A DNA stretch of 64,000 nt, taken from NCBI GenBank assembly GCA_003342815.1, contig PTEX01000234.1, positions 245,132 through 309,131 of the forward strand, given 5' to 3'. The stretch is from Eudromia elegans (lineage: Eukaryota; Chordata; Aves; Tinamiformes; Tinamidae). Positions 47,401 through 61,565 of this stretch are shown one piece after another (position 1 is the first letter of the stretch; each line of letters begins with the position of its first letter). Made by a program: the position numbers and the translations under genes. A model generated the notes under the pieces. The model saw only the letters and a list, made by a program, of their open reading frames with translations, was not told the origin of the DNA and searched no databases.

Positions 47401-50400
47401 GCTTCTATGAGAACTAAAGTTTTGATAATAGAATACATTGGGGCCTGAGTAGCTTCTTGCATGCTTGTGGTTCATCTTTTGCTCTCTTAATCCTGAGCAT
47501 ATGCTTTAGCTGAAGGTCTGTGTGTACTTGTATATGTGTGTATAAATATATATTAATAATTTATGAATGGTGAGAAGGCTTTAGAGTAGCTTACGTGGTT
47601 CCTAAGTAATTTCTGTTTGTATTCTTGAGAGCAGCTGTGATGCTTAACGCAGAAGTGCTTCTTGTCATATCTGGCATGCTCAGTCACCCGGGGGGACCTC
47701 GTTCACGTGATGGAATCTGTGAACTCCTGTTTGGGAAAGTACGAAGCATTTTATTATCTCAGCTTACCAGGTACAAGTACATGCAAGGCAATGGAGTGTG
47801 GCAGGCTGCTTCCACATCACACTTCACCCTAAGGAGTTATGTGAGTGGTCTTGAAGACATGAAACTCCCCCTGTGCAATGTAGGAGTGACAGATACTCCT
47901 GGAAAAACAATCTCCATATACAGTATGTTACAAGGATCAACATACCAGTAAGTAAGTAATTCTTGTGTTATCTTTTCACCTGCCTTTGCATATGTTTATA
48001 AAGGTACTGCATAAGAAGAAAGTGGTTTATCAAGCTGTGTGCACACAAGTTTGTGTGGATGCTGAGCCACAACGTGGATGTGGTTTGAATGACTTCCATT
48101 AGATGAGTTGGTGACCTGGAGAGAGTATGGAGCAGAGATAGAGTTATCCAGTCAATATCCTGCCTGTCACCTCAGCACTTGTCCAACTGTGTGTCAAGAT
48201 GGGGCTGTAAGCCTTCCACGTATGTTTACATTGATATTTGAAAAATATGCACCGTGGCAACTGATTCTGCATTGATTCTGTAGCTTATCTCTTTAGCAAA
48301 CTAGAACCTCGCAGAAGTGGACAAATGAAATGTAGATGTGATCACATACTCAGAGGGCTGAGATTGAAGCCCTGACTCTCTTTTCTTAGTAGCTGAAGCT
48401 GCTTGGTCATGCCCGCGGGGTAGATGCTGTGGCACCCAGTAATCCAGTCGCTGCCCGTGTCCCAGCAGTGCAAGGCGGCAACTACCCAGGGCGCTGCAAG
48501 GCCAACGCCAGCGCTGCGGGAGCCGCTTCTCTCAGCGCGGTGGCTGCAGGAAGCGAACGCTCTGCGTGCCTGAGGCCCTTCTGCATGAACTCCTGCTGAC
48601 GGTGTCACCGAGGCTAGGGTGGAGATCAGGCTGTGTGGTGCAGGGCGTTGGGATTTCCCTTTGATTATAAAAGTCACTAATTTCATTGTTAAACATGTTG
48701 AGTTAATAAATAGACAAGTTGTTGTGCTCCTGATACCACTAGCAGACTCAGTAATGCCATTACTTTGTTTTGCTAGTATAGACTGAAATGTATCAGTTGG
48801 TTAGTGCTTAGCTATTTCTTAAACTGTTCACTCTATTTACAACCTTCTAATGCTAACTTAATGACCAATGAGTAATCTTTCTATAGGATGAATTTCCTAA
48901 CATTCTATATATTGCATATGGAGCTTTAGACTATTTGCTATGTACCTATGCTTTTAATGTCGTAATTCTGCTGTGTGAGATGTGAGGCTCTCAACAGGCA
49001 TGACTTTTCACGGGCAGATTTTTAAAAAATATATATACATATTTCCCCTGAGAAATCACTTGTTCATCATAGCCCCTGTAGTGAGAACCATGCTTTGTTC
49101 CTTATATGCCTGGCATCTGAAAGTCATTTGACATTGACCTTTTCCTGAGTTGTATTCATTTATTATATAACTTCTAGTGTGAACTCTGTACTTAATTAAA
49201 TGCTATGATTTTACGATCATCTGGATTTTAATTAACCAGTATTGAAGTCTTGCCTGCGGTTAATTTGTTCTCCTATAGCTTTCATAAGAAGATGCACTAT
49301 ATCTGAAGAAGAGCGTGTTATACATATATACGGTTAAACATTCTTTTCCACTTAAAGGTGGTATTGTTAAAGTAATAGAGAAGTAACCTGTTAATACAAA
49401 CATTCTTGAAATAAGCTATTACTTGGCAGAGACTTTCATTTTAGTACAATATCAGTGTCACTTTTAAAATTTGCTTTCTAAGGCAAATTACTCTTAATGC
49501 ATCATTTTTCCAGAGTCTGTTTAAGTTTACCCTGTCAGTATGCAAAACTTTGTATATCCTGTTCCATCTGCTTCTCCCCTTCTGCAGCTGTCCCTAACAC
49601 TAGCTGCTCTGTGTTCTTGCTTAGAGCTTGCAGCTCAGGCTTTCTGGTGATGGGCAATATCTGTGGTCCCCATTATCCTAATAACAAAACAGTGATCATT
49701 GAAGTTGCAGCATTTGAGGCCAAATTCTTTTGTTTTGTTCCTATCTATATTTATCCAGTTATTTCCAAGCTTCTTACTTCTGCTTGAAGTATAACTGTCA
49801 CAGGCGTTATTTCTCATCCGCTTTCTATGGAGACAGACTCTTCAAATCCCAGGACTTGGACTGTGTCACCTTCACCGAATGGAGTCCAGACTGAAATCAA
49901 TCTTGGTGACAAAAGGCGAGTTTCTGTCTGGGAGTTTCATTTTCCAGTGAGCAGAATTTACAAAGAGGTTAGCTGCAAATTCATCATTGCAGAGTGGAAT
50001 TTGGTTCCCGAAAGGAGAGAATTATTCCTCAGTTTCAATTCCAGCTAGAATTCTTAGTAGGAAAGTAACTGTCTCTTTCTCACATGAACAATATCTCCCA
50101 GAATAGATTCTGCCAGCCCTTTTTTTGTGACTTTAAGTTTTATAGGCCAGGAATAGATAATTTTTCCATTCGCTTGTACCTAGCAGAGCAGAAAATGTTG
50201 TAAAGCCATTGAATTAATTGGTTATATAACAGCTTTTTTTGTGCTGCTTAAACTCTGTTCTCATCCACGGTCATTGAGTGTTACTCACTTTCCAACTTCT
50301 ACATTCTTACAGGACAGGCATTTTTAATCCAAAATTCTCTTAACAGAAAATACTTCAATGGTGACTTCAATGGTGAAATTTAAGATACTTCTTGAAAAAC

Positions 50401-50435
50401 CAATAACCCCCTACAAGCCCCTTCTTCCCAACACC
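44425..50435. other. Intergenic DNA, 44.4-50.4 kb
   Basis: AT-rich unique sequence with a CpG-richer stretch at 48.40-48.57 kb and AT-rich blocks near 49.14-49.26 kb holding several TAATTAA words. Open frames such as 47625-47951 plus show no known domain. No gene is supported. Confidence 0.45.
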
Positions 50436-50440
50436 CCTAG

Positions 50441-50478
50441 CTCCCTCCCTTCCCTCCCTCCCTCCCTCCCTCCCTCCC
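50441..50478. repeat. (CCCT)n microsatellite
   Basis: An almost pure CCCT/TCCC tetranucleotide run of about nine units with one interruption (CCCTTCCC). The minus strand is a GGGA run. Confidence 0.95.
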
Positions 50479-51952
50479 ATCCAGGATGACCCCATTAAAA
50501 GAACTTTATGGGCTCCTGACTGGAAATTCCTGTTTCAAATAAATAAATAAAACAATAAAAATTGCACAGAGAAAAAGCACAAACCAGGCTATCGCTAGTG
50601 GCACGCTACAGGCTTTGGAAGCCACTGAGCTGACAAGTGCTCCTAAACGGGAGCAGCAGAGATCTTGGTTGCTGATAGGGAAGACTAGAAATCCAACTGT
50701 TAGTTCACTTCCGAGGGTCAGAAGTGTTGGCCAGTGTTCCATACTTTAAGACTCACTTCCCCTCATGTTTTGGTTGGCTCTTCCACTTGGTTATTACCTC
50801 TCTGAATGAGGATGACTACAGCATGGACACCACCACTACTTCTAGCCAAATATCACTATCAATATTGCTGCAGATACTGCTGTTCAGATATGTATGAAGC
50901 TATACTTTTTTCTTCTATCTACATATGATGATGTAGATGGCTATGGAATTTCTAAAACTCTACAAAGAAGGACCTTAATTAAAATGTAGAAATTATTTAA
51001 GGCCTAATTTTCAAACCGAGATTTGTGTTCAGTACAATCAAAAGCTGTGGGTGGCCTAGCTAGTGCATCACTTGATTACTGTGCAATAGTTTCTGTACCC
51101 AGGATGTGAAGCAAGCTAACAAATACGTGAAATCAGAGATACCTGGTGTATCATACCTAGCATTCATTTCAGTTTATTCTAATATCACATGCATAACCAT
51201 GGTCTTCCACCATGACTCCCTGTTTTGATAACTTCTTTCACTTTATATAACCAAATTTATTCAAACACATTCCTTTCTTGCCTGGGTGTTCCTGGGGGCA
51301 ATTCCTGTCTGTCCTGGTAGGTTCTGCTGTAAGCAGCTTCTGTTTGAGGAGGCATTTGGGGACATGCAGAGCCAAACTAGCTGCAGTGCGGTGGCAAGGT
51401 GAAGTTCTAGTGAACTCTAGTGAATCGTGGAGCTGAAGTGCAATGCAGAGATCACAAAGAGTTTATTTTAGGTAAACCTGAGTACTGGCTGCTACTCGCT
51501 TCTAACATTGAGCGGCTGGCAGCTTTGGGAAGCAAAGGTGCGTGTGTTTTTAGCAAATGTGAAGGAGAAACTTTTGATGCAGAAATTCTCCATTGCTGGG
51601 AAACCCACCCTAGCAGCAATACTGATAACTTGCTTTTGTTTCACTTGGTTTTCAATTGTTGAAGGAAGGGGGCGAGGTGCTTTGCGAGGATGGTTCCTGG
51701 GTAGGTAGCTACCCAAGGCTTCTACTTGATCACCCTTGTTAAGAAGACTGAACCAGCTATTTCCAGCATAGTTTCTCCTCAGCTCTTAGATTCTTATTGT
51801 TTTTTTCTAATTGTACCTGCAAATACTGTAAAACTCAATGTGTTATTTTTATCATCTTGACAGAAATGATGCTACGTTAATATTACTGTTATCTCTTGAT
51901 TAATATCACTGAAGAACTCCGGCCTCGGGCCAAAGAGCTATTTTATTAGGCT

Positions 51953-52013
51953 CTATTGTCCTGAACAACAACAGTATTGTCCTGAAGCACAGATTACATA
52001 AGCAGGACAATAC
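51953..52013. repeat. Direct plus inverted copies of an 11-bp word (hairpin)
   Basis: GTATTGTCCTG at 51974-51984 is matched by its exact reverse complement at 52003-52013, leaving an 18-nt loop. A further direct copy of TATTGTCCTGAA lies about 20 bases before the first arm. Confidence 0.8.
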
Positions 52014-55000
52014 AAGCAGGGATGGGAGGGGGAATATAAAATACAATAAAACAGTATTGGTTAACAACACGGGCTGCAGTCTCATTTACACTGCCTTAAG
52101 GCTAGGCTGTCTGGCTGCTCAGTTACCGAGGCAGAGAACACCCACCAGGGCCTGGGGAACCAGCGCGCTGGAGAGAGCATCTAAAGGACAGCGGGGTGGG
52201 TGGGGGACAGCACGTTCAGGACATGCACTGCTGCAGAGAGTGCTTCCTCAGAGCAGTATCAATCTAAACAATAGTTTTCCATTAGGAGAATGACTTCTGC
52301 TGTTCGCTCAGATTTATTGTTCGCTCAAATCTGTGTAATAGAATTTTGGAAAGAAAGTACGTGCCGAGTTCCAAATTTGTCTTTAAATCAACTTTGAGAT
52401 AGTGCCTTGTCCATTCATAAACTGCACACACAAACCTGCAAAATTTGTACAAATGTTGTACACCAAAACCTGTCAGTTTGTCAAGGAACTGGCATCTTTT
52501 TCCAAAACTGAAAGTTTTGAATGGCAGTAGTCTGCCTTTTGGTTTGGGTATATGAGATAGAAGGAACTCCATAGAATTTTATATGGGTTCTTGCTCGGTT
52601 ACTGGCATCATACAGCAGTGGAGAGTGTTCTCCATTAAGATAATCTATTTCACAATTGTGTCCTGTGAATTATACAGTTAAAATGCATGCTTTCCTTGTC
52701 ATGTGGTATAAGAAATTTGAATCAGACTGTGGCTAGAAACCATTGCTACTTATAAATGTATCCTATTGCCTTTATTTAGCTTTGCTGCAGGAAGACTCAT
52801 TAATTTTATTTCAGAAAAGGAAGGGGAAGATTGCAGCATCATTGTTGCCTAGGTATCATTGATAAATCAGCTTTAGGGAACTGTGTGGAAGAGGAAGACT
52901 TGGGCTCTATGTAGATTCATTTTATTGTAATGGACTGAAGGTCAGATGCTGTATATGGCAGTAATTAAAATATTATGTTACAATACTGAGAAGAGCAATC
53001 TGTTTTTCTAATCAATAAACAGTGTCAGACAGCTGAAGAGCTGCAAGTTACAATTCCCCAATCGCATGTATGGGGCTATTACACTGCAACTGCACAGTTA
53101 ATCAATTGACTAACATCTGTGAAATGTCTCTTCTCTTAGATGCTGGGAGGTTTTCTCTGTTGGATAAATTCCTGAGTACAAATGAATGCTGGTGAACTCC
53201 AGTGAGGCCTTGAAAACTGCTAACCCTGTTCCTGATTTTTACCTGATAGGAACTGGAGCTTCGTCTAGGCAGGTCTTGCTGGGGAAGCCTGGGTTGCGTT
53301 TTTCCAGGAGAGGTAAACACCAACCTACAGTAAGAGAAGAGAGGGAAACTATACAGTTTGAATCATTCTGTGGATTTTTTTTTTCATTAGGGATTTGGTC
53401 AAGCAGGTGCATTTTTGGATATCTAGCATCACTATATATTACTCAGGAGTGAAAACAAAACAAAAAACCGTTGTGGATGATCTATTAATGCTTTTTAAAA
53501 TATATTGCCGAAGGAATTCACTTCCAACATGCTCCTTTAAACACAGAGAAGGAAAATTCTCTACAGCTTCATTTATTAAGATGTTTATATCCCAATCACC
53601 AAGTTGCTCATAGAGATTTCTACTCTAGTTAAGTTACCGGTCTAGCTACTTTATGGTGAAAAGTCAGCTCCTGCGATGTGGTTGCTACCAGGCAGAAAAC
53701 CAGCTGGGGAGTAAAAAATTGGATAGAGGTATCTGCTAAGGAGGTTGGTAGCTCTATTTCCCCACGAAGAGACTACATAATGGATCTAAAATAGATGCAG
53801 GAAAAGATCATAGACAAAACATCTGAGAAATCAGCAAGGAGTTATATTAACTTCAATAAATAAAGACCTAACAGTCCATATTGAAAAAAGGCTTTGTTCC
53901 TGCACATGCATGCTAGCAGTGCAGTTAACTAAGATGTCTTATGGCAGGAAGAATATCTTGATAGAACAAGTATTTTTAGAGGGATGGTGGAAGGCTAAGA
54001 AAAAAAAAGCAGCCTGTGATAGCTAGATTGCAAATTACATAGAATGAAAGGCTCTTCATCCAAAGATTACGACAAGGCCATTACAATGCATTTTGGAAAT
54101 AGAATTTAGCTTCTAGACAGAGCAGAAAGACAATTTCTAAGCTGTAAAAATGCATGATTATTTGCACTTAGTGGCACTGATCTTCCGATGAAAACAATGT
54201 GATATTGAGGATCGTGTGGGTAGAATAGGAAGGTTATCAAATAGATGGGGAAAATATAATGTTCTCTGCAGCGAGGTGCTTCATGTGTCCTTGTAAACTA
54301 AACCAGTCCTGTGTCATAACTGGAAGTGGTGAAAGGGCTGGGAACCCTTCCTCCTGCAGCTGGAGGGGAGGACCCAAGCACTGCTGTGCCCAAGGGGCAG
54401 GAAAGTTGCTGCTGTGGGGACAGTGGGAACTCAGGGAGCCCCTAAGAGAGGGCTAAGACTGCTTGGTGGCAGATCTGCTTCATTTAGGAGGCCGTTTCTC
54501 ACTGCTTTATCGCAGGCAGTCTCTGCCCTGGTGCTGGCATGGGCTCAGCTCTGCTCTTGGTGGGGCTGTGTAGGAACGGGGCCAGGCAACACTGTGCCTG
54601 TAGCTCCAGAAGGGGTGGGAGGACTACGTGAAGCCTGAGGGCTTAGCTCGCTTTCGAAGTGTTGCCAGTGACAGGCTCCTTTAATGCTTCTTGGGAACAG
54701 CTGTTGCAGATGAAATAAATACACGTTGGGCCACAGCTGGTTTGCAGAGCAGTCTGGTGTAACTTCTCTTGAGCAGGGAGTGGGGCTGCAGCGAGGGGAG
54801 AATGGACCTATGACAAGCTTTGCTACTACTCATGGATGTGTGTTTTGGCAACGCTGGTAATTACTTTTAGTAACTTCTGGCTTTACACTGAGGAATTATC
54901 AGAATGCAAAATATCATCTGAAATGTTGAGGCATAGGGAATAGAATTTATAGCCTCATCACAACAAAGGGCCTTTTAAGCTAAGTTTGCAGTTAGCTCAG

Positions 55001-58000
55001 CAGTGTTGCCTCCTTATGCTATTGTTTGTAATTTCGTGTAGACTCCCGAGAACATTTTGTATTCAGTTTTAATTAGATTACCCAGCACACGGTATTTATT
55101 TTGAAACCAGCTCAACAACCGCGCGGTCTCTGTGGGTGCTGGGACGTTGGCACCGCAACCCCTGGGCAGCCCGCACGCCTGCTCCGGCTGTGCCGACGGC
55201 CCCGTCAGGGAGGGACGTGGGAGATGTGTGCTGGGTATCTTCAATGTGATTCTTATGTCAAGCAATAGTCATCTTGGGACCTAAATGATTCAGGAATTCT
55301 GAAATCTGATCTGATAGTTTTCCTCAGGTGCTTACAAGGGGGGAAAAAGTGTGGTAGGAGTCTGCTCTGATCCCATCCAAGAGGCACTGAAAGACATTCA
55401 TTCACTCCGGACATCTCCACTCTTCTTCAGCTGACTACCCAAATAGGACTTCAAATAGGGTGTTGGAATAGGATACATGGCTGTTGGAAAGGCTTCTAAC
55501 ATAGTGAAATCCTGCTTTGATTCTTTTTTTTTCTTCATCTTCTTTTTAATGGAGGAAAATAGTGGCATTTTATTTATTTTTTTATTGTTAAAGAGTAAAA
55601 ATAGTTTTGATTATTTTTCATTGGAACAGTGTGTGTGTACCGGTTAATCAAGGTCAGCTTCAAGCAGCGAAGGGAAGTCTGTCAGAGGCAATGTTTATGA
55701 ATGGATTTTTACTCTGCTGTAATTGAAAGTCATGTTGAGTCATCTTTTTCCAGTAACTTCCCAAGCAGACAAATTTGAGTTGACAAAGGGATAAAAAGGG
55801 CTGAACATAGGCTCTCCAAAAGATAGCTCTAAATGTGGCCGAGCCTATAAATCACTTCCTAAAATGATAATGCAAGTGTTAATTGCTCTAGAAGCACTCT
55901 GGGAAGTCACGTAGCAGAAGAACATCTTCATTTTTATCAGGAACTCCTATTTGAAGAGAGAGAGACAAGGAGAGCAAGTGGAAAAGCTACAGAAAGATAC
56001 TAGTTTTATGGCTTTTTTTTTTTTTTTTGGTATTCAAAGTGTGCTTCCCTTAATTATATTTGTGTATAAAACATTCAAGCTATTGGATGTTGGATGTTAT
56101 CTAGTCTTTGTGATGCATTATCTACATTTTCTTGTTGAGTTACTAATTCACAGTATTTAGTCGTATTTGCTGCGATCTCTTTGCAGCAGATCTCTGCAAA
56201 ACATCTGTGTTCCGTTGGGACAAAATAAATTACAAATCATTATAAAGGATTAGTAAAGACATGTAAAAGCAGACAGAAAACATTTTTAGTCAGTCAAGTT
56301 TTTGGCATTAGAAAAAAATCAAAGGAGAAGAATAATTAATTTGGATGAATTTTTATCTGTTTATAGTCTCCATATTCTGAAAATTTGCATTTAGAGCTTT
56401 AATCTTGTGCATATTATTTTAAGTTAATACTCAGAAGACCTTGGGATTAGCTTTCTCCTGTAGGTGGTAAAGAACTAAAAGAATATTTGTAAAGCATTAT
56501 AGTTTTTTTAAAAAGTAGAATCAGGTTAAAACAAAGGAGAAAAAAAAAAAGACTGTGTCTACTGGGAACTAAACTTTTGTGGAGCCTTGTTTTGAGCCAT
56601 GTAGTAAATCTGATACTTTGCAACAAATCTGTCTATAGTTTCTAAGGATGCTTACATGGTTGACTGAAATTACCTTTAAAAACTAGATTTTGACATGATT
56701 ATGAACCAACATACATGTGAACATTTCCTTGCTCTGTTTCATTTTTATGTGAGTATAACTGAGTTCTGGGAATAAATAATCTACAGTTATATTCCGGAGG
56801 AAAAAAATCAGTAAAGCCAGACAGGGCTCATTTAAGTCTAAAGCTATTTTTGGTAGCTTATGCTTATTGTAAGGCACATAGTTCAATGTGCTGTGCTGCT
56901 TTACCAGCCTATTTCAAAGCATGAGATGTTGTGTTATGGCCTGTAGGAACTGCTTTGCAGTGGTGGTGCCATACAGACACTATTCCCAGTGCGAGTATTG
57001 CGTGACTTAACTTGTTCATCTGAAGTAATATAAACCTTGTCCGTGTGAGTGCACAAGTTCTCTCTATCAGAGGCATACACCAAAACTCATTTCCACATTT
57101 TAGCAAAACTTTGGATCCAGTTCTTTCCATCTGAAAGTGTTTTGCTGCAGATTTTCACAGCATGACTTCCTGGGGCAGCTGAAGTCTGGGATCTGTACCA
57201 AGTAGCCAGGATGATGCTGCTTTAACTTAAGTCTGGATTTGTTCCCATGTGAGATGAGCCAGGGAACATAAATGACATGAAAACTGCATTACTGTCCAAC
57301 TAGGTGGGCATGATTAGCTACCTTGGTGGCCGTAAAATCTCACATCTCATGTGGAGCGTAAGTGAAGGAGAATTACAGCCTTTCAAAAACTATTGGCAGT
57401 AGCTCTAAACATCTACTTTAATAGGAATGCTCTCCTATTATTAATTGAATCATTAAATAATAGATTGCTTTTAGTAGAACTGTGGGCTCCAACTTTGGGT
57501 TTTGCTAAGCAAAAACTGATTCACAACTTCTTAGCTGCTACCAAGCACAGTCAGCCCAGGTTGTGTGTAAATTGTGTTAATGATGTAAACCTCAGACAGT
57601 TTTGCAGCATCTCAGTACAATTTTTGCCTTCCATTAAGTTCTGTCATCTGCTTTTTCTCTCTGCCCTCCTCGTGTCTGTTTTGATGGCTGCACACTCATG
57701 GTGTGCTCTGTTTTCCCTGCTGACTGGAGGGCTCCTCTAGAGCATCGTGCTCAAGCGCTTCTCACAGAGACTGAGCGTGCTCCCAGGCTGCTTCACCAGC
57801 CCTACTGTTGGCTACCTTTGGCTGCGAGGACAGGCCTCCTTGTTTGTAGTCATTTTTTGGTAGGCTGACAAGTATGAGAGCCATTTTCTGTTAAACAGAT
57901 TCACCCTCTGCCCAGGTGAATCAAATCTGACACAAGAGAAGCAGGGAAAGGGGGCAGCAGAAAAAAGGGATTAAGAAACCAGCCCCTTTTTGCAAAGGGC

Positions 58001-61000
58001 TGTAATTCCACCAGACTAAGCACAACAGGAAACAGTGAGCTCAGAAATGTGAGGCACGGTTTGGGGGTCTCTTGCTTTATTCTAAGACTGGAATTTTGCA
58101 GTAAATGTTTTCATGGGATTGTAGCTTTTCTAGAGCTGCAGTAGATGATGGCTACCTTTTACTCTGAACCTTAGAAAATGATCATCTTAAATCTTTCACA
58201 GATAAGAATCTACATTTCTCATCAATCTTACTTTATCCAAACTGATCTCTCCCTCCCTCTGAAGTGAAGGAATGGATATGGATAGGAACACACATGATTG
58301 TGTGAAAGTATTTTCACCTAGAGATGGATGATTCTTGCTGGTGACAGAGTGAAATCTACATATGTTTGACTGAACACTGTGCTTTGCCAGGGCAAGATGA
58401 AGGGGGAGCTTGGTCTTAAACATTTTTATTCTTTTTCTAGACATATATAGTTTCCATGTTAAAGACCTGGGACTTGAGATGTACATTCAGTTTCTTTGTT
58501 TGTTACCTATTTTCAGTATGAACATGGATATTAAATTCTGCTACCTCAGCTCACAACCTGAGAAATGGTGGTTTTTTCTTTTTCCCTTAACCACAGGAAT
58601 TTTCCTATGGAATGCAATAACATTGTGAAGAGGCTTGTATAGTGACATCTGGGATTTACAATACGTAAAATGGGCCTTAAGTTTTTATTATAGCAAAAGA
58701 TGTTAGGAGAAAGGTGTGTATAATCTATTTTCACTATCCTTTCATGGTAATTAAGGATGGATTTTTGGACTATAAAGTTATTTTATTTTTAATTGTATAT
58801 TCAAAATTCAATAACTTTCTGATATTAAGCAGTTTGGACTGATAAGAGTTCTTCTCCCTTTTCTTTGTTCTTTTTTTCTGCCTGTTGGAGTTTCTTGGCA
58901 GAATTCAGTCTGCTGGTTTACTGGTTTTACACATTTACACTTCTCTATTGCCTCGGGGCCTATGCATTTATCTACAAAGCACAGAGTAGGTGTAGCACAT
59001 TCCTACTTAGATCTGGAGGTCTTATGGCTACTCAGAACAACTGTGAGGGATTGCAGCAATGTTCAAACCTACCCTTTGCCTGTTGTTTGGCGCTGATATC
59101 ATGCCTCGTTTTGCATTGCGATTGGAGAGAAGTTAAGAAAGGCTCATCAGCACTTTTTGCAACAAACAGTATGGCTATCCTTAGGCCAGGCTTTCTCAGT
59201 TGGTGTAGCACTGGTTTAAGCCTTAGCTATAGAAATGAGAGAAGGAAAAGTCCAGTGGGAGAAACAATGCAATCAGGATGCTCATTTAAAATCCGTCATA
59301 CTTCTCATTGTGCCAAACTGCATGACAACCAGTAGCGAATGACAAGGAGAGTTGCTGCCATGCTGTCTGTCACTATGGACTTTGCCAGACTAATCATTTG
59401 TTCAAGGGTATTAAAGCTCTTTTGGGGATCTCTGTGGATGTGCTGCATTATAACATCTATACTGTAAATTATTTATTCCATTTGTTGTTTTCAAACACTG
59501 TTAGAAGTCGAGCTAAGTACTAACACACGCGTGTGTGCAGTTGCAATGTGGTGCAGTACCACAGTAGTAGGCACATTCTGAAAGCATTGGTTAATTGTAT
59601 GCTTAAATAAGGTTCACTTTCCATCGCTAGCTTTTAGGAAATATAACTGCAATTAATTTTAGTACATTGGCATTGCAAATGTTGAATATCTGGCTGTCTG
59701 CAGTCCACTGCTAATGCATGGAAGAAGCTTAGTACTCAGGTTATTTACCTCTTAGCCTGTCTGTATCACACCACACAAAGAGTGATTTAAGTGAAAGCTT
59801 TGCTGAAAGTTGTCCAGTGCCATTACATTTGGTTGTATTTTTGTTGTGCGTTACACAGTCAATGAACAGATATTGTTTGTTGGCTGAGTTTGACAGCAAT
59901 AAAATTCCGCAGCTGATCAGCTCTGTCCTCAGCCTGCAGAAACAGGAAATAGTTGCATATGGTTTTATGGAATTAGAAGAAAATGAGACCCTCAAGTTAT
60001 AAATGATCGAAGTCCAAGGCACCCACAAAACTATTAAAGAGAAATAGCAGTGTTGGGCTCAGGTCAGAAATAAATTAGATGATAATTTATTTGGTGAGAT
60101 CTTTGGAAGGGTGTGTTGTTTTTCTTGTTTGCTGCCTAGCAACAGGCTCAGCTTTAAGAGTGCAGCCTCATCCATCAGGAAATGCTCTGCAGATTCAGAA
60201 ACAAATAATTATAATTAGCATTGGTAAATCATTAATGGCTATTAATTAGTATAATGCCTTCTGCTAAAATCAGTTATTGGATAAATGAGGGAGCGTCTCG
60301 AGGGAGGATAGCAAAAAGTTTACTGTATTTTAGAGGGGAGCTAAGCTGTCTAGAAGCATGCAGTTCTCATTAGGGCTAATATACTGCTGGACTTGACTAA
60401 AAACCGTAATGTGGAAGGTGCTGCTTGGTGGCTTTCCGTTTATTCCCATGAGCTGTGATTTAGACAAATTATAAAGTTCTAGGCTGCTTAAACATCTAGT
60501 CTCACACTTTTTTTCACAACGGAGCAGGATTAAGGTTGCACTTGAAAAACTTGTTAGATTTCCCCAGATATTCATAACACAAAATGACATACTTACTAAT
60601 ATATATATATTTTTTTCCTTGCCTTCAGGATTAGGAGAGAGTGCTCATTTAATATTTTAGTAACTCTTTGTATGCACCTCCATATTACAATTTCTGGATA
60701 CAACTGCTGGTAGAAACGGCTACTTATATGAGATCAAGGCCAAATAGTGGGATTTGTGTTCTTAAGTCTTCTGGGATCTAATTTTTTTCTCTGAGTCAGC
60801 TTTGAAGGAATTTTATAGCAGCTCATAATTTGGGCAGCTAAACACAGAGATGGGTGGGGAGCTTTAGGTGTTAGCATTTAAATATGTTGGTGATGATAAT
60901 ACTGTTGTAACCATCCATATTCTTCAGACTGTGCTGTACAGAAGAGAGCTGCCAGTGCAATGAAGCAACTGTTCTTTTTCTTTAATCATTTAAGTACATT

Positions 61001-61440
61001 AACAATAAAAACCTCTAGCAGTGCTTTTCATTTTCATGCATGTTTTCAGGGTAAATTTACCACTGCAGTATTGCTGCAACTAGACAGAAGGGTTTCCCTG
61101 ATAACAGATGGGAAGGATGGCAACTTATCCTTGGTCAAATATCATGTGAATTAGGTTACCTGATTGCCATCAGGCTGCATGGCTGGGTGGGCGCCAGGGT
61201 GGCCAGGTATGGTACAACAATAGCCATTTATCACCCCTCGCTTGTCTCTCCCCTCGCTGAATGAGATAAAAAACCATCTAATATAATCAGTTCGATAGGA
61301 AGACAGGAGGCTAGCAAGTGTTTTGTTCTCAAACAAACTAACCAACAGACAACCCAGAAAACTCCCCACGCCACTTCTAATCTGGTAACTGATAGCAGTC
61401 CTGTTCACTAAGTAAATGGCTTTGGGGCTCTCCTGTGTTG

Positions 61441-61565
61441 GGTTTTTTTTTTCTTTTTTTTTTTTCTTTTTTATACCTCTCTGTTAGAGGTGTTGTCAGA
61501 GAGAAAAAAAAAAAGGGTGGGGGATTTACTTACTTTTTTTGTTTTTTTTTGTTTTTTTTTTTATT
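61441..61565. repeat. Cluster of T and A homopolymer runs
   Basis: Several T runs of 6-14 bases, an A run near 61504-61514 and a GTTTTTTTTT-type duplication within 125 bases. This is low-complexity DNA. Confidence 0.9.

Noticed and set aside
47625-47951. A 108-residue plus-strand open frame
   Set aside because: No domain, no splice context, and surrounded by AT-rich unique DNA.
58865-59335. A 156-residue plus-strand open frame with a hydrophobic start
   Set aside because: The hydrophobic start comes from T-rich DNA, and no known membrane-protein motif follows.
59523-59536. ACACACGCGTGTGT palindrome as a regulatory site
   Set aside because: It is a short CA/TG-type alternating tract, so self-complementarity is expected.
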